NCBI RefSeq assembly: GCF_047948215.1
Contig: NC_134455.1
Span: 323,570,147 to 323,634,146 of the forward strand
From: Lycorma delicatula
Taxonomy: Eukaryota; Arthropoda; Insecta; Hemiptera; Fulgoridae
Reading direction: 5' to 3'
DNA length: 64,000 nt
Shown: piece after piece, positions 10,740 to 22,198 of the stretch
How the letters are laid out: each line of letters opens with the position of its first letter
Numbering within the stretch: the first letter of the stretch is position 1
The notes under the pieces: model-generated
What the model saw: only the letters and a program-made list of their open reading frames with translations
The model's database searches: none
Told to the model about the DNA's origin: nothing
Made by a program: the position numbers and the translations under genes

Positions 10740-11845
10740 TACAAGGTGCAGTTCAAAAGTAAGGGCTGATTGTAACAAAATAACAGTTGAAAAATTTATT
10801 AACACGTGATATCGTGAAACAAGGTTCTTCAGACCCAATAAATAAAATTACACCTGGGTTTGAAGACATGTTTGCACAAAGATTTTCAATTCACTTTTCT
10901 TGAATCATTGAGATGCAAGCCAGATTTTGAGGTGTAGGAAGATATGGTTGTCACTGGGCATGAGATCAGGACTGTTAAGAGGGTTGATAAAAAATCTTCA
11001 ATCTGAATTTTTGAATCATTTCCATTGTGCATGTAGCCATGTGTGTACATGCATTATCACAAACAATTTCTGCTCTCAGGGTTTCCCATCATCTGTTTAG
11101 AATGGCACAACATAGTTTAGAAAGTGTTTTTCACAATAGACTTATGGATATTCCGGATTTCTTTTTATTATTTAATCTCTGATACCACCATTAGGTATTG
11201 CTTTAAAGGATGAGATGAATGACAAGTAGGTATGAAAATGCTATGACTGACCAGGATTTGAACCTGGGACCTCTGGATGAAAGGCCGAGATGCTACCACT
11301 CTCATCATGGAGGCCGGCCATAGAGCCAACTTGTTTGAATTTTTTCATTTTAGGTGAACCAGAATGATACCATTGCATAGATTGTTTTGTCTCGGCATAC
11401 AAAATCCACATTTTGTCCCCAGTGCAATCTCTTTTTGAGAGCATTTGTTAACATTTTCAGCATCCATCATGCACACAGTTTACAATAGCCTAAATTGTCA
11501 AGTCATGATTCTCAACAATGTTGTCTTTGAAACCTCTGAAATCCTAGAGAAAGATTGCTAATCAATCATAATGCAACAATTTTCTCTCACATTTGCATTC
11601 ACATGTTCATTGAGATCGTCAGTCCAGACACTAGACCTACCACTTCTCTGACCATCATGAACATTTGGACAACCTTCCTTAAACTTACAACACCACATAG
11701 TCTCACCTTTCCTTCACTCATTGTGATAGGCTCATGTTTCACACAACTGACAGTGAATTTCAGCAGCATTATGTCCTCTTGCATTTACAAATCTAATCAC
11801 AGATTTAAACTTTACAACTGGCAGGATTTGTTATTGCCACTGTGA
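10740..11845 (-). pseudogene. Decayed mariner transposase, fossil 2, split by a SINE
   Basis: Minus-strand blocks in order: an HTH region around 11600-11820 with 'HCQLCE'-like and 'KEGCPNVHDGQRSGR' signatures; 'AETKQSMQWYHSGSPKMKKFKQ' split over 11330-11420; then, beyond the SINE insert, 'CDNACTHMAT' near 11040 (HDNARPH block), 'NSPDLMPSD' near 10970 and the C-terminal 'GLKNLVSRY'-like end near 10820. Multiple stops and frameshifts. About 30 residues between the KKFKQ block and the next recognisable block are missing, so the SINE insertion was accompanied by, or preceded by, a deletion. Confidence 0.78.
11160..11330 (-). repeat. SINE family 2 copy nested in mariner fossil 2
   Basis: The minus strand has the head (ggccggcctccatgatgag, gagtggtagcatctcggcct), the B box (ggttcaaatcc near 11255) and the shared tail ending near 11165. 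No clear target duplication. It interrupts the transposase between KKFKQ and the HDNARPH block. Confidence 0.82.
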
Positions 11846-11996
11846 TGGAAATGTGGTAGTTACATGCTAAACAGGCCAATTAAAGCCACTGTGCATGCAC
11901 CAACCAATCAGTGTTGCTAGTCAGAACCACACCTCTTATCACCTACTATCGTAAGATAGGTAAACATTTGGGGGAAGGTAGTTTTAAATGAAACAT

Positions 11997-12203
11997 TTAG
12001 GCTTTCTTAGCATAATCTAGTTGCTCAGGATACTTTTTAACAGTAGCTAAGATTCCAAAAGGGCCAGGCTGTCTAAAAATGTCTATGACATCTCCAACCT
12101 GGAAGACAATTTTTGAAGACATTCCAATCAGGCTGAGATGATTAATGTCACAAACTGAAGACCAAGCATAAAGAAGTTGAAACTTCAAAATAAATTGCAC
12201 AGG
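11997..12203 (-). other. Unrecognised 67-codon open frame
   Basis: An open frame with the internal string GDVIDIFRQPGPFGILATVKK, ending LDYAKKA and a stop. It lies between a mariner fossil and a hAT element, so it may be an exon remnant, a captured fragment or chance. A possible acceptor (cttccag) occurs inside it. I cannot assign a family. Confidence 0.2.
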
Positions 12204-13725
12204 TGAGTTAAGACTGACGAAGTGTTAGGTTTTACGAAGTGCTTCTGTGGGTTTTGGGAGAAACTGAACAATAAACTGTTTTAATCAGAAGTGCTTCATT
12301 AATTTAAAAAGTTGAGCAAAATCACAAATTGAGCATTACCCTTATCTCTGAACAAAAAGTCTGTTCCCATATTCTACATATAAAAAAATTCTCCGTGGGA
12401 CTGAACTCGTGACATTAACACAAATTGCTCATCTTTGTACACTTCATACATGAATTTTCATACCAGTCGCTATCAATGTAGCTGGATAGTTTTAACTATA
12501 GGTTTCATTGGGTTGGTGTTGGGGGTAATCAAAGACAAAAAGATTAAGAACATTGCTCTATAGCACTGATTCCCAAAGTGGTCCAGGTGGACCCCCAGGG
12601 GTCCACAGGAGACTCGACGGGGGTCTACGTTGGCGTGACAAAAAAATGGGGATTCACAATTTGTAAGCGTGGGGGGGGTCCACGAAAATTCATCTGATTT
12701 CGATAGTGAAGAACTAAAATGTTGGCTTGACTTTGCGTATCAATCTAGGCAGATAATGTTTTGAGAAGCTCAGCGACTGTTACTTGTAAAAACTTGCATA
12801 TTCCATATTCAGTACAACGAATGTGTCAAGACTTGCAAAGCACCACCGCCGCCGTCCGCAACGCTTGTTCAGATGTGCAAAGGGATGAAATACGACTTGT
12901 GGTGTGTGTGCTAGCAATCTTGCATGAACTTGTTTGATTCTTCACTAATATAAATACGATTGCCAAGGATAAATGTTACTCATTTGTTTTTGGAATTTCT
13001 AAAAGAAAAGTAAAGTGAATAGATGTTAGCGTTTGCCAGTGTCAGAAAAAGTAGTAAGTACTTACCTGCTTTTTTGTTATACTTACTTTTATTTTATTTA
13101 TTGTTTATTTATTTATTTGACAATTTATTGTACCCATCAGTAAACAATAAATGCACAAATTACAAAAAATACGTAGTTACAAAAGGCGAGACCTATTCCT
13201 AAAAGAAATCTCTTCCGTTTTAAGGATTTATTAATTTTTGGTCTAAATTTTTTTTAAGATATATAAAAAAACTATTGGAATCGACTTAAAAACTTATCCT
13301 GAACATACCGTTTCCCGGTTGTAACCCTTATTCTGTATTTTCATAAATTGTACCTGTCTTTACATACTCGTAACGTGCATTAATGTAATAAATAAATGAT
13401 TAAAATCGCAGAGTTGTGCTTTCAAAATATTGGTTACTTAAATTTTCTATAGAATTTACAGAAATATATCAAAATATAATTAATGAAAAAATGTTTTACA
13501 TCACATTAAAATCAGTTCAGCCATTTTCATAAAACTTTATTATGGATCTTACAGATTTATTGCTTTTAATAATTAGAATCAAGTTTGCCGCTGGTACTTT
13601 ATTTCATTGCAATAATTAATTAATCCTATTCTGTTAAAATAGTCATATCCTGTTAAGTAAGACCGCCTTGAGATTACTAAAACAAAGTTTTTTTTTTATT
13701 TACCGGTAGGCAACTGATACGAAAC

Positions 13726-15445
13726 ATGGCCGAGTCTAAAAGAAATGTCGACTGTACAGTGTTTATTTAAAATTTGGATCTCTTCCTTCAAAGGCAGACA
13801 AGCGATTGCCTATATGCCTTTTGTGCAAAATTTTGAGCAATGTCTATGAAACCATCGAAGCTCGAATATCATCTAAGAAGGTGTCATCCTGATAAAATAG
13901 GTAAAGATTTGAAATATTTTCAAACATTGAAGGAAAAATATGAAAAGAGACCTACCGTGCACAGTATGTTCGCTTCGTCTGAAAGTAACGATGATGGCTT
14001 GCGGGCATCGTTCAATATTTCATTACTTATAGAAATCTGGAAAACCGCACACCATTTGGAGAACAGTTAATTTTACCCGCTGCTGAAGAGGTTTTAAAAA
14101 CTGTTCTGCACAAATCTCTATTTGACATACTCAAAAGAATTCCTTTGAGTAACAACACTGTACAAAGACGTATTGATGAAATGAGCTCTGATATTGAAAG
14201 TTTCTTGTGTAATTATCTGCAAACAACTCATTTTTCCATTCAACTGGACGAGTCAACTTTACCTGGTAATGAAGCATTATTATTGGGATATGTTCGATTT
14301 GTTATGGACGAAGAAATTCATGAAGAGCTACTATTCGCGAAAACTTTGGAGACGGACACTAAAGGTGAATCAGTATTTAATGTCCTGAGTGATTTTTTTA
14401 ACGAAAAATCAATTCCATTCACAAACGTCATTTCGGTGGCAACAGATGGAGCTCCTGCCATGGTTGGGCGATATCGTGGGTTTATAAGCCATCTTAAAAG
14501 AATTACACCAGAGGTAACTGCAATTCACTGACATCCACCGACAACACCTAGTAGCGCAAAATCTGAGCAATAGATTGCACCAATCGCTTCAACTTCTAAT
14601 TAATGCTATTAACAAGATAATTAGCAATGCATTGAATATGCATTTGCCCAATTGTACGATGAAAATGATGAAGACTTCCAACGATTGCTCTTACATACTG
14701 AAGTACGCTGGTTGTCGAAAGGTGCATGTTTAACAAGATTTTACTCACTTTTTGAATCAGTTTTTTCTGGAAGATAAAGATTCAGATTTAAAAGAAGTGA
14801 TCACTTCACTTTTCATTAGTGATCACTTTGAAAGCTGACATCTTGTATTTGACAGATTTGTTCAAAAAATTTAATGACATTAAGGGTGTAATTTCAGCTT
14901 TTCTTGGAAAATTGAAATTTATGAAGCAAAATATTAGTCTGTGTGTATTTTCCCAGTTTTCAAACTTGTCACAGGTAGAATGCCTTGATGAGGATATTCA
15001 GACATACGTTCAACATTTAATTGCCCTGCATGATGACTTCAAAATCAGATTTGAAGATATTCTAACGATGGAAATACCACCATGGATCATAAATCCATTT
15101 GATGAAACGGAAGTGGAGAATGTGATATTACAAGAGGAGCTACTCGAGCTTTGCACTAATGAGGAGCTGTAGGTGAAATTTAAAAGAGGGTATCAAACAT
15201 TTTGGCTGCAGGCAGAAATACCAGAAAAATATCCTGGACTCTGGGGAATTGCGAGAAAGCTTTTGATAGCGTTTCCCTCGTCATATCTTGTCGAAAAAAG
15301 TTTTAGAGTCGTTATAAACCTTTTATCAAAAAAAGGAGCTTTTTTCAATATCACAGAACGGGGAGATTTGCGCTTATTCCTAACAAAACTGAAGCCAAAT
15401 ATTGATACTTTGCTGTCAATCCATCAAGTACATCCCTCCCATTAA
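13726..15445 (+). pseudogene. hAT transposase, frameshifted (SCAND3/ZBED5-like)
   Basis: The candidate start is ATG 13726 (MAESKRN). A BED-type zinc finger follows in two frames: 'CLLCKILSNV' near 13815 and 'SMKPSKLEYHLRRCHPDK' from 13843. The frame then shifts near 14038 to 'TPFGEQLILPAAEEVL' and continues in 14145-14531 ('FSIQLDEST', 'VISVATDGAPAMVG', resembling the catalytic-core blocks of hAT). Frames resume at 14819-15172 and 15173-15445; the latter carries the hATC dimerisation signature 'LIAFPSSYLVEKSF' and 'LRLFLTKLKPNI'. At least three frameshifts and several stops make it inactive. Confidence 0.87.
14795..14828. repeat. Hairpin, 11-bp arms, inside the hAT pseudogene
   Basis: aagtgatcact (14795-14805) and agtgatcactt (14818-14828) are exact complements with a 12-nt loop. 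It falls at a reading-frame break of the transposase. Confidence 0.85.
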
Positions 15446-15650
15446 TATTGTAATTATTTTGTGATTGTCATTGTAGAAGTTACATTACGTTATTGTTTAA
15501 TTTAATTATATTACATTGCAATATGATAACAATAATAATTAATAGTGTAATGATTACATATTTGAATAAATGCAACACAAAAAATATATATTTTTCTTTT
15601 GCTTTTTACCACTCTGAATGGGAAAATAAGAGAGAATGGATTGCTTTCTT

Positions 15651-15739
15651 GTGCTGTGAGTAGATGTCAAATGTAAAGTTGGATGGAAGCATTTTTTTTG
15701 ATTGGCCAACTTTACTTTTTTGATATCCACTCACAGCAC
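15651..15739. repeat. Subterminal inverted repeat inside the hAT element
   Basis: The arms gtgctgtgagtagatgtc...gtaaagttgg (15651-15682) and its imperfect complement (15706-15739) are separated by 23 nt. It is placed between the transposase stop and the right end, where subterminal transposase-binding repeats are found in hAT elements; that role is inference. Confidence 0.8.
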
Positions 15740-15949
15740 AGTCAATCAAAAATTAACCAATCAATTCTCACTTTTTTCAGAAGCTGTTAGTTCGTGTAAC
15801 TCAGCCGTAACGCAAATTTTCATAGTTAGATCTAATCTTCACATTTTCAGTCGACTGGAAATATAGTAGAAATGTAGCTCCAGGGGGAACCAGCAAAATT
15901 TTGAAAATGGTCTATGAGAAAAATAAGTTTGGGAACCTCTGCTCTATAG

Positions 15950-18900
15950 GATAAAATAAAGTAAAATAAGCTCAAAATAAGTAACATTTCAAAATTAGTA
16001 AGTGTTCCTGTTTGAGAAAATATCTTTGTTTACAGCGTCATAAGCTAAACCTCCACAAATAGCTCTGAACCTGCTATTATTTTATTCCCACTTTTCACTA
16101 GTCTTGATTTCCAGGTTTGTGTAGTCTAGTGGTTTTGTGAATTTCAATAACCCTTTCGGTTTTTAAATGTCAATGTAAAAATCAATTTTGACCATCCCTG
16201 AATCAATTTTGGCTAGTTTCCTCATGACATCTTGTACATACATGTGTGTGTACCTCGCTTTAACTCAAAAACAATTAGCCATAGAATGTTAAAATCTTTG
16301 ATTTAGGCCTGTTGTAACATCCAGTTGTGCACCTTCCCTTTTGATTCAAATCGACTGGTCCAAAAATTGCCATAATCCAAAAAATATGGGTTTTGGATTT
16401 TGGACTTTCTTAACTGCAGTAATAGCTCTCGTTGAGAGCTTTTCAACAGGTAAGTGATACTCATTTTCATTGGTTCCAGAATTATAGCCTAATGAAATAT
16501 TTGGATCTTACTAGGGAAAGGAACATCAGTTCAAATCAGAGACTTCATATCCTTTCTTTTAACTTTTCTAATTTAAATATATTGATTTATTAGTGAAATA
16601 AAATTTTATGTACTTTTCATTTTAATTTTTAAAAAAATTGTATTAATTTATTATTGTATTTAAATTGTATTAATTTAATATAATTTTTAAAACAATTATA
16701 TTGATTTATTAATAATTATTAAAGTTTGAAAAAATATGTATGTGAAGTTGGATTCGAACCGATGTGTGCGTGGCTACAGATCAGACACGTTCTCACTTAC
16801 ACATTTACTTGAGCGATGCGAGACAAAATTAATATAAAATGCAGACACCATAGAAAAATGAATTCAATGTGGTGTCCGTCACAATGCAATTTTGTAACTG
16901 TCCATTTTATTAAAGAATTTGAGGATCATATATCACTTTCAAATGAATAAGTTGAATGCAGCAAAAAATGCGTATAATTTAATAGGCATACAAGGAAGTC
17001 ATGTGTCTAGATCAGTTTCTTTTTCTTTGTACGCAGAGCCTAGAACATCAAGTTTGTACACCTTTGGAGGTCACATCTCTGAAATTGTGAATTTTTCCCC
17101 AAAGTTTCAGATAATTCAGAACAAGGAGGTCCTATAATGTTTTGCTTAGATCCTAATCTGTAGTTGCGTTTAAAAAAAAAGTTAAAAATTGTTTATACCT
17201 ACAGGTTGACTGCCATGAGATGCACTAGTGATACTAAAGTTATTATCGTCTTGAGCACCCTCCATGTTGGCTGTTCAGACTGAGTTGAATACTAGGCAAC
17301 TTATCTATTTTGGTGATACTGATCAGTGATACACATTACTATATCATTGATGAACTCGCTAGTAATTTCATTGTTTTTCTTTTTTTTTTGTTTGGGGCTT
17401 AAGTGATAGATTTCAGTTCACATTATTGCAGTGGCCATCAAATATTTCTCTTGGGCTTATTATGCATTAGTTAATCAGTTGCCAGTGACCAGGTTAACAG
17501 CAACCATTAAACTCAAGAGCAAATAATATGATCATATATGTACACTTGTTCACGGCAAATAAGATAACATGAATGTAACCAGCTAGCTGGTTGCATCACC
17601 AATTTTTTTCAGGTGAAGATCTTAAAATTCATATTCCTGCCACTCTAATGAATCAAATGATTTTATAGTTAGATATTTTTAGAAAATTGAAATTATCAGA
17701 AACAGATTTTACAGTGGTCAATTTATTATATGTTAGCTAAAACTTGGCTGTTTCCTTTTACTGTTTGTTTTTACTTAGATTTTGAATTTACCAATTTTAA
17801 GGGAATTATGCTAAGAAAAGATTAATTCTCACCTCAAATACATAAAATAATTATTTACACAGAAATATATTTTTATGACAACTATTTTATTTAATGTTTT
17901 TTTTTTCCATTTTTAATTACATTACTAACTTGTTTACAATATGTTACTACAATACCACACACTGTTAATCATACAGATTTCTCCTCATTGTAGTAGCACT
18001 TGTTTTGGAACAGGTTTTCAGAGATGCAAAAAATATCTTCATTTCAAACCACCTAAAAAAAAAAATGGTCAAAATGAATTCTAATATTTAAATATAATTC
18101 ACTAAATCCACAATTTAATAAATTAAAGTAAATTTAAATTTATGTAAATCTTTTTTTTCAGAATAATTTTAACATACTGACATGCATTTTTAATTTATGA
18201 GTGCAATTATCAAAATAAATTCTGTGGTTGAATTTTTGATTTTCCAGTTTTTTTTTTAGGTAACTAGGTTACTATGACTGATTACATAAGAGCACATCTG
18301 GTGCTTCTATGGTAATTTTAGTAAACTATACCCTTGAAAACAACAATCAGAAAAATAATAATTTTTTTTATAAAATGTTACACAAAACTTTACTGAACAA
18401 ATAGGGATAAGATTTTTTAATTTCAAATTCTAATAACATGCAATCATACTAATTCAGTTTACACATTTTCTAGTATTATTCTCATTTCCAAATATTCATA
18501 TACAGTAATAATTGCTTGGTTAGTTTTTACTACATTATTACTTTTTCTGTACTCTTCAGCATTCTACACAATCCATGTGCAGAGTGGGAGCACAACATGA
18601 TTTATGATTGGGTGTGGTATGAGTTAACATGACCACTTTGGAAAGTATTTAGTATTCTTGATTTATGCTTGGGCAAAGGGCCTAGTATCAATTAAGTCTG
18701 AACATGAATTACACATCCACATTTTGTGGTCGATTATATGTGCATAGTTTGTGTTCATATCTCGTTAACAAATGAGATATGTACATGACGTTATGGGTGG
18801 AGGTTTTCAGTGATTACTGCCAAATTGATAACAGAGTACCCACCGTTTCCTTGTGTTCTAAACTGAAATTTCTCTCAGATCACAGCAAGTATGCCTTAAA

Positions 18901-19505
18901 AAAAAAAAATCATCTATTAACCCTGTTTGGAACATGACTAGCATGCATATACATTTGCATGTCATGTTGAATGTTACCCTCAGTAATATGTTTGAAATAC
19001 ATAGCATATTGAAGATATGGCAAAGTTGTACTGATTAACTACTTGCATTATTGGATTCATAAAACAAAATACTTACATGCAGGTATATATGGTATGGTAC
19101 ATTTATTAACTGAAGTTAATAAATGATCACTAATAGTGATCATCGAGATCAAATAAGTAGTTCACAAGGTAAAATGAAATCTTTAAAATAAGAAAAGTAA
19201 AATAAAACTTTTCAGTACATGACAAATGCAGCTTTTTTTATACCTAAATCTGTCATAAATGCCTAGATTAGTTCATTCTACCGATAACAGTGTTATCTGA
19301 AATAGACTTTATATCTTGAAGTTTATACATTGTACAGAATATATTAATTATATAAATAATTAGCAGTGAACAAACAAATTTTACATGCACTGAATTCAGA
19401 TTATTTGAAAAAAATCACTGTAAATGTTGTAGTGATTTACCTGAATCTCTATCTACTGTAAACTACAGAATATTAGATGCAGTACTATATTACACATGGT
19501 AATAT
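15950..19505. other. Intergenic DNA, mostly unassigned
   Basis: No gene found. Around 16745-16830 the minus strand has a tRNA-B-box-like ggttcgaatcc with no foldable cloverleaf, probably a SINE remnant of a third type. Two abutting hairpins lie at 19101-19141. The rest is AT-rich. Confidence 0.45.
19101..19141. repeat. Two abutting perfect hairpins
   Basis: atttattaac/tgaa/gttaataaat (19101-19124) is followed immediately by gatcact/aat/agtgatc (19125-19141). Both are perfect. Function unknown. Confidence 0.9.
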
Positions 19506-19509
19506 TTAA

Positions 19510-22194
19510 CCGATTTTTTGCCAGTGGTGTAAACGCACCTTTTTCTAAAATAATTTTTTTATAAATTTCTAAATAATTTTCTTCACTTTTACAATTTGGC
19601 CTTACTTTGTTAAGTTCTTTGATCACCCTAACATAAGTTATACGTTTTTATTTTTTAAGTTTAGCTGCATTCAAACTTACTGTAATTTAACATGCCGTGT
19701 AACTGCTTCATTTTATAATATATTTGGATAGCAGAGTGGTTGTTATAAATAATATTATTTTAATTATATCTCTAGGTTTTGTTTTTTATTGTCAATTGAT
19801 AAAAATAACTTGTTTTTAAAAATCATTATAAATAGCAGTCGTTAAAGACAATGGTGCGTTGATGCACATTTGGCATAATGAGTGATGTCTCATGAGCTAA
19901 GCATACATCGTAAATAGGTTATGTTGGAATATTCTCACAATCTTGTGTTGCATTGTTTTGCTTATACATCGTTGTAGTTTTGTTTAGTTTCTAACATTTT
20001 ATTGAATTGATACAGCATTTCCTTTTGTTATTAAATTTTGATTACGTATTCGGTATTACTTTTATAATTCATAGAAATTTACTCAAGAAATATCTCAAAC
20101 AATATTACATCGTCTTTTAGTATAGTGTTTATTTACGATGTACATGCATTAGTTTTACAAGAGTCGAATTGATTTCATTATAATTTAAGTATTTTTTAAA
20201 ATGTGGAATTTTGAAAAACCTCTGACACTTGACAAATTGCAGTCAATTTTAGATGAAGATGAAGATAACATATCGCAAGCAACCGCTATTCACACGACAT
20301 ATTCCACATAAAGTTGATGAACTTACAGATGAAGAAGATTTTGACAATTTGCTAATCGAGACCCCTTCTACAGCAGCAACAACTGATATAGCAGGTACGT
20401 TTGAGATTCATGAACATTCAGAAAAAGATGCTGAAATATCAAATTGCAAGGATAAACCAAAAAAATCTAAAACTAAACCCAAAACAAACATTCCAAAATG
20501 GGAAAAAATTGAACCAATTTATAAAGAATTGCCAATTTCAGTAGAACATAGACAAATAGAAATTTTAGAAAATAAAATATTGAAATATTTTTCCTTTATT
20601 TTGATAATTTGCTGAATATGATTTTAGAGTTCAGTATAAAATACGCACATGACAACAATCGGCATGATTTTTCTTTAAATAGTGCGTTTCTAAAAAGATT
20701 TATTGCAATTTAGATACAGACTAGTTATCATACGTTACCTCAAACAAAAATGTATTGGAGTAAGGATGAAGATAAGGTTGTTGAAATAGTCAAATTCAAT
20801 GAGCCGTAACACCTTTAGAGCAATTAAAAGGAACCTGCACCTTTCCGATAACAAATTGCTTGACAAGAACGATAAATTTGCAAAAATTCGGCCATTTTTT
20901 GATGAAATAAACAAACGTAATTTACAGTTTGGCGTTTTTTCTCATAATTTATCTATTGAAGAAATGTTGCCATATTTTGGTAGGCATTCAGCAAAAATGT
21001 AAGGGGAAAACCAATCAGATTTGGATTCAAGCTTTGGTGTTTATGTAGTTCTGATGGGTATTTGTACCAATTATACCATACGGAGGTGCTAAAAAAGAAA
21101 AACCTGAATATGGTCTGGGGACACAAGTAGTACTCGATCTGTGAAATGTATCCCATCCGAACGAGCATAGAATTTATTTTGACAATTTTTTCGACATATG
21201 ATCTATTTAAATTACTCAATGGAAAAGGATATTTCGCTACCGGCACTGTCAGAGAAAATAGGCTTCCTAATTGCTCACTAGAGAGTTCAAAAGTATTGCA
21301 GAAGATTGATAGAGGTGCATTTGATAAAAAAACTAGTTTTGCAGTAGCTAGATGGAATGATAATGCAGTGGTTACAGTTGCCAGTAATCACAATGGAATT
21401 TACCCATTAGCAAATACAAAAAGATATAAGTATTAGTCAGCCATTAATGGTAGCACAATACACAAAAAATTCATGGGTGGCGTGGATTCTCATGACAATG
21501 GCATTGGAAACTATAGAATAAAAGTGGTGGTGGCCATTGTTTACTAATGCTATCGATTCTGTTATAGTAAATTCGTGGAAACTATATCGGCTTGAAAACC
21601 ATGATAAAATCAGTCAAATTGACTTTAGGTCGTATTATTGTTGATCAAAAGTGAGGAAATAAAAATACCACAGTGCATCGCTGAAATTCGGGGAGATAAT
21701 GTTCCTTCTCAATCATTGGCAACCAAAGGTCGGCCTTCAAAAAATAGTTTGCTGGAAAATATTCGTTTGGACAAAGTGGGGCACGTTCCGAACATGTAAA
21801 CAAAACTAGAAGACGATGTAAGCTGTGCAAAAACCACAAAATATTTTTGTGTATAAAATGTAAAGTCCACCTGCACTCAAAATGTTTCAAAGAATTTCAT
21901 TCACCGCAAAGAAAATAAATCCACAATAAACTAAAAACAATTTAATGTAGTTTATTCATAGTTGTTTTTTTCTAGTTTTATAAATAGTTTGGTTTCTTGT
22001 AATGTTTTTACAAAGTTACATTTTATATTATGCTTTTGGCCAAAGGTACGTAAACGAACCATTTTATTACTAAGCCATTACTGAATTTTTTGTTGATATG
22101 AAAATATTTCTAGCTTTATATACTTACAAATAGATAAAATAAAGTAATTAATAAAAAAAAAGTAGTGTTTATTTAATTGTGGCAATTAATGGGG
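19510..22194 (+). mobile_element. piggyBac-type transposon with TTAA flanks
   Basis: It is flanked by TTAA at 19506-19509 and 22195-22198, the piggyBac target. The ends are similar when read inward: left CCGATTTTTTGCCA, right CCCCATTAATTGCCA. It encloses a piggyBac transposase pseudogene (20201-21919). Three copies of a quasi-palindrome of the type GCCA..GGTGCGTNNACGCACC lie near the ends (about 19520-19545, inverted at 19852-19878, and 22036-22062). Length about 2.7 kb, usual for the superfamily. The inner boundary call rests on the TTAA sites and limited end similarity. Confidence 0.72.
20201..21919 (+). pseudogene. piggyBac transposase (DDE_Tnp_1_7 type), broken
   Basis: ATG 20201 opens MWNFEKPLTL, and the frame shifts by about 20310 to an acidic N-terminal region. 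Recognisable core: 'MSRNTFRAIKRNLHLSDN' (20799), 'KFAKIRPFFDEINKR', 'FSHNLSIEEMLPYFGRHS', 'RFGFKLWCL' near 21020, 'VVLDL' near 21133 (first catalytic Asp), 'FDNFF' near 21180 (second), 'FATGTVRENRLPNCSL' near 21235, and 'GGVDSHDNGIGNYRI' near 21480 (third), followed by a damaged WWWP block. The C-terminus has the Cys/His-rich zinc-binding tail (CKLCKNHKIFLCIKC) near 21818-21860. All three Asp residues are visible, but stops and frameshifts separate them. Confidence 0.88.
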
Positions 22195-22198
22195 TTAA

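Larger units (their letters stand above)
12564..15941 (+). mobile_element. hAT transposon (Charlie/ZBED-like) with exact 8-bp target duplication
   Basis: This 3378-bp element is bounded by the 8-bp direct repeat ctctatag (12556-12563 and 15942-15949), the duplication length typical of hAT elements. The ends form imperfect inverted repeats: left CACTGATTCCCAAA, right (reverse complement) CAGAGGTTCCCAAA. It contains a transposase pseudogene (13726-15445) with a BED-like zinc finger, a catalytic-region segment and a C-terminal hAT dimerisation domain. A subterminal inverted repeat is at 15651-15739. The sharp flanks suggest a moderately young insertion, although the ORF is broken. Confidence 0.9.

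Noticed and set aside
20953..21246. Minus-strand 97-codon frame (and the one at 21645-21890)
   Set aside because: Antisense of the piggyBac transposase pseudogene.
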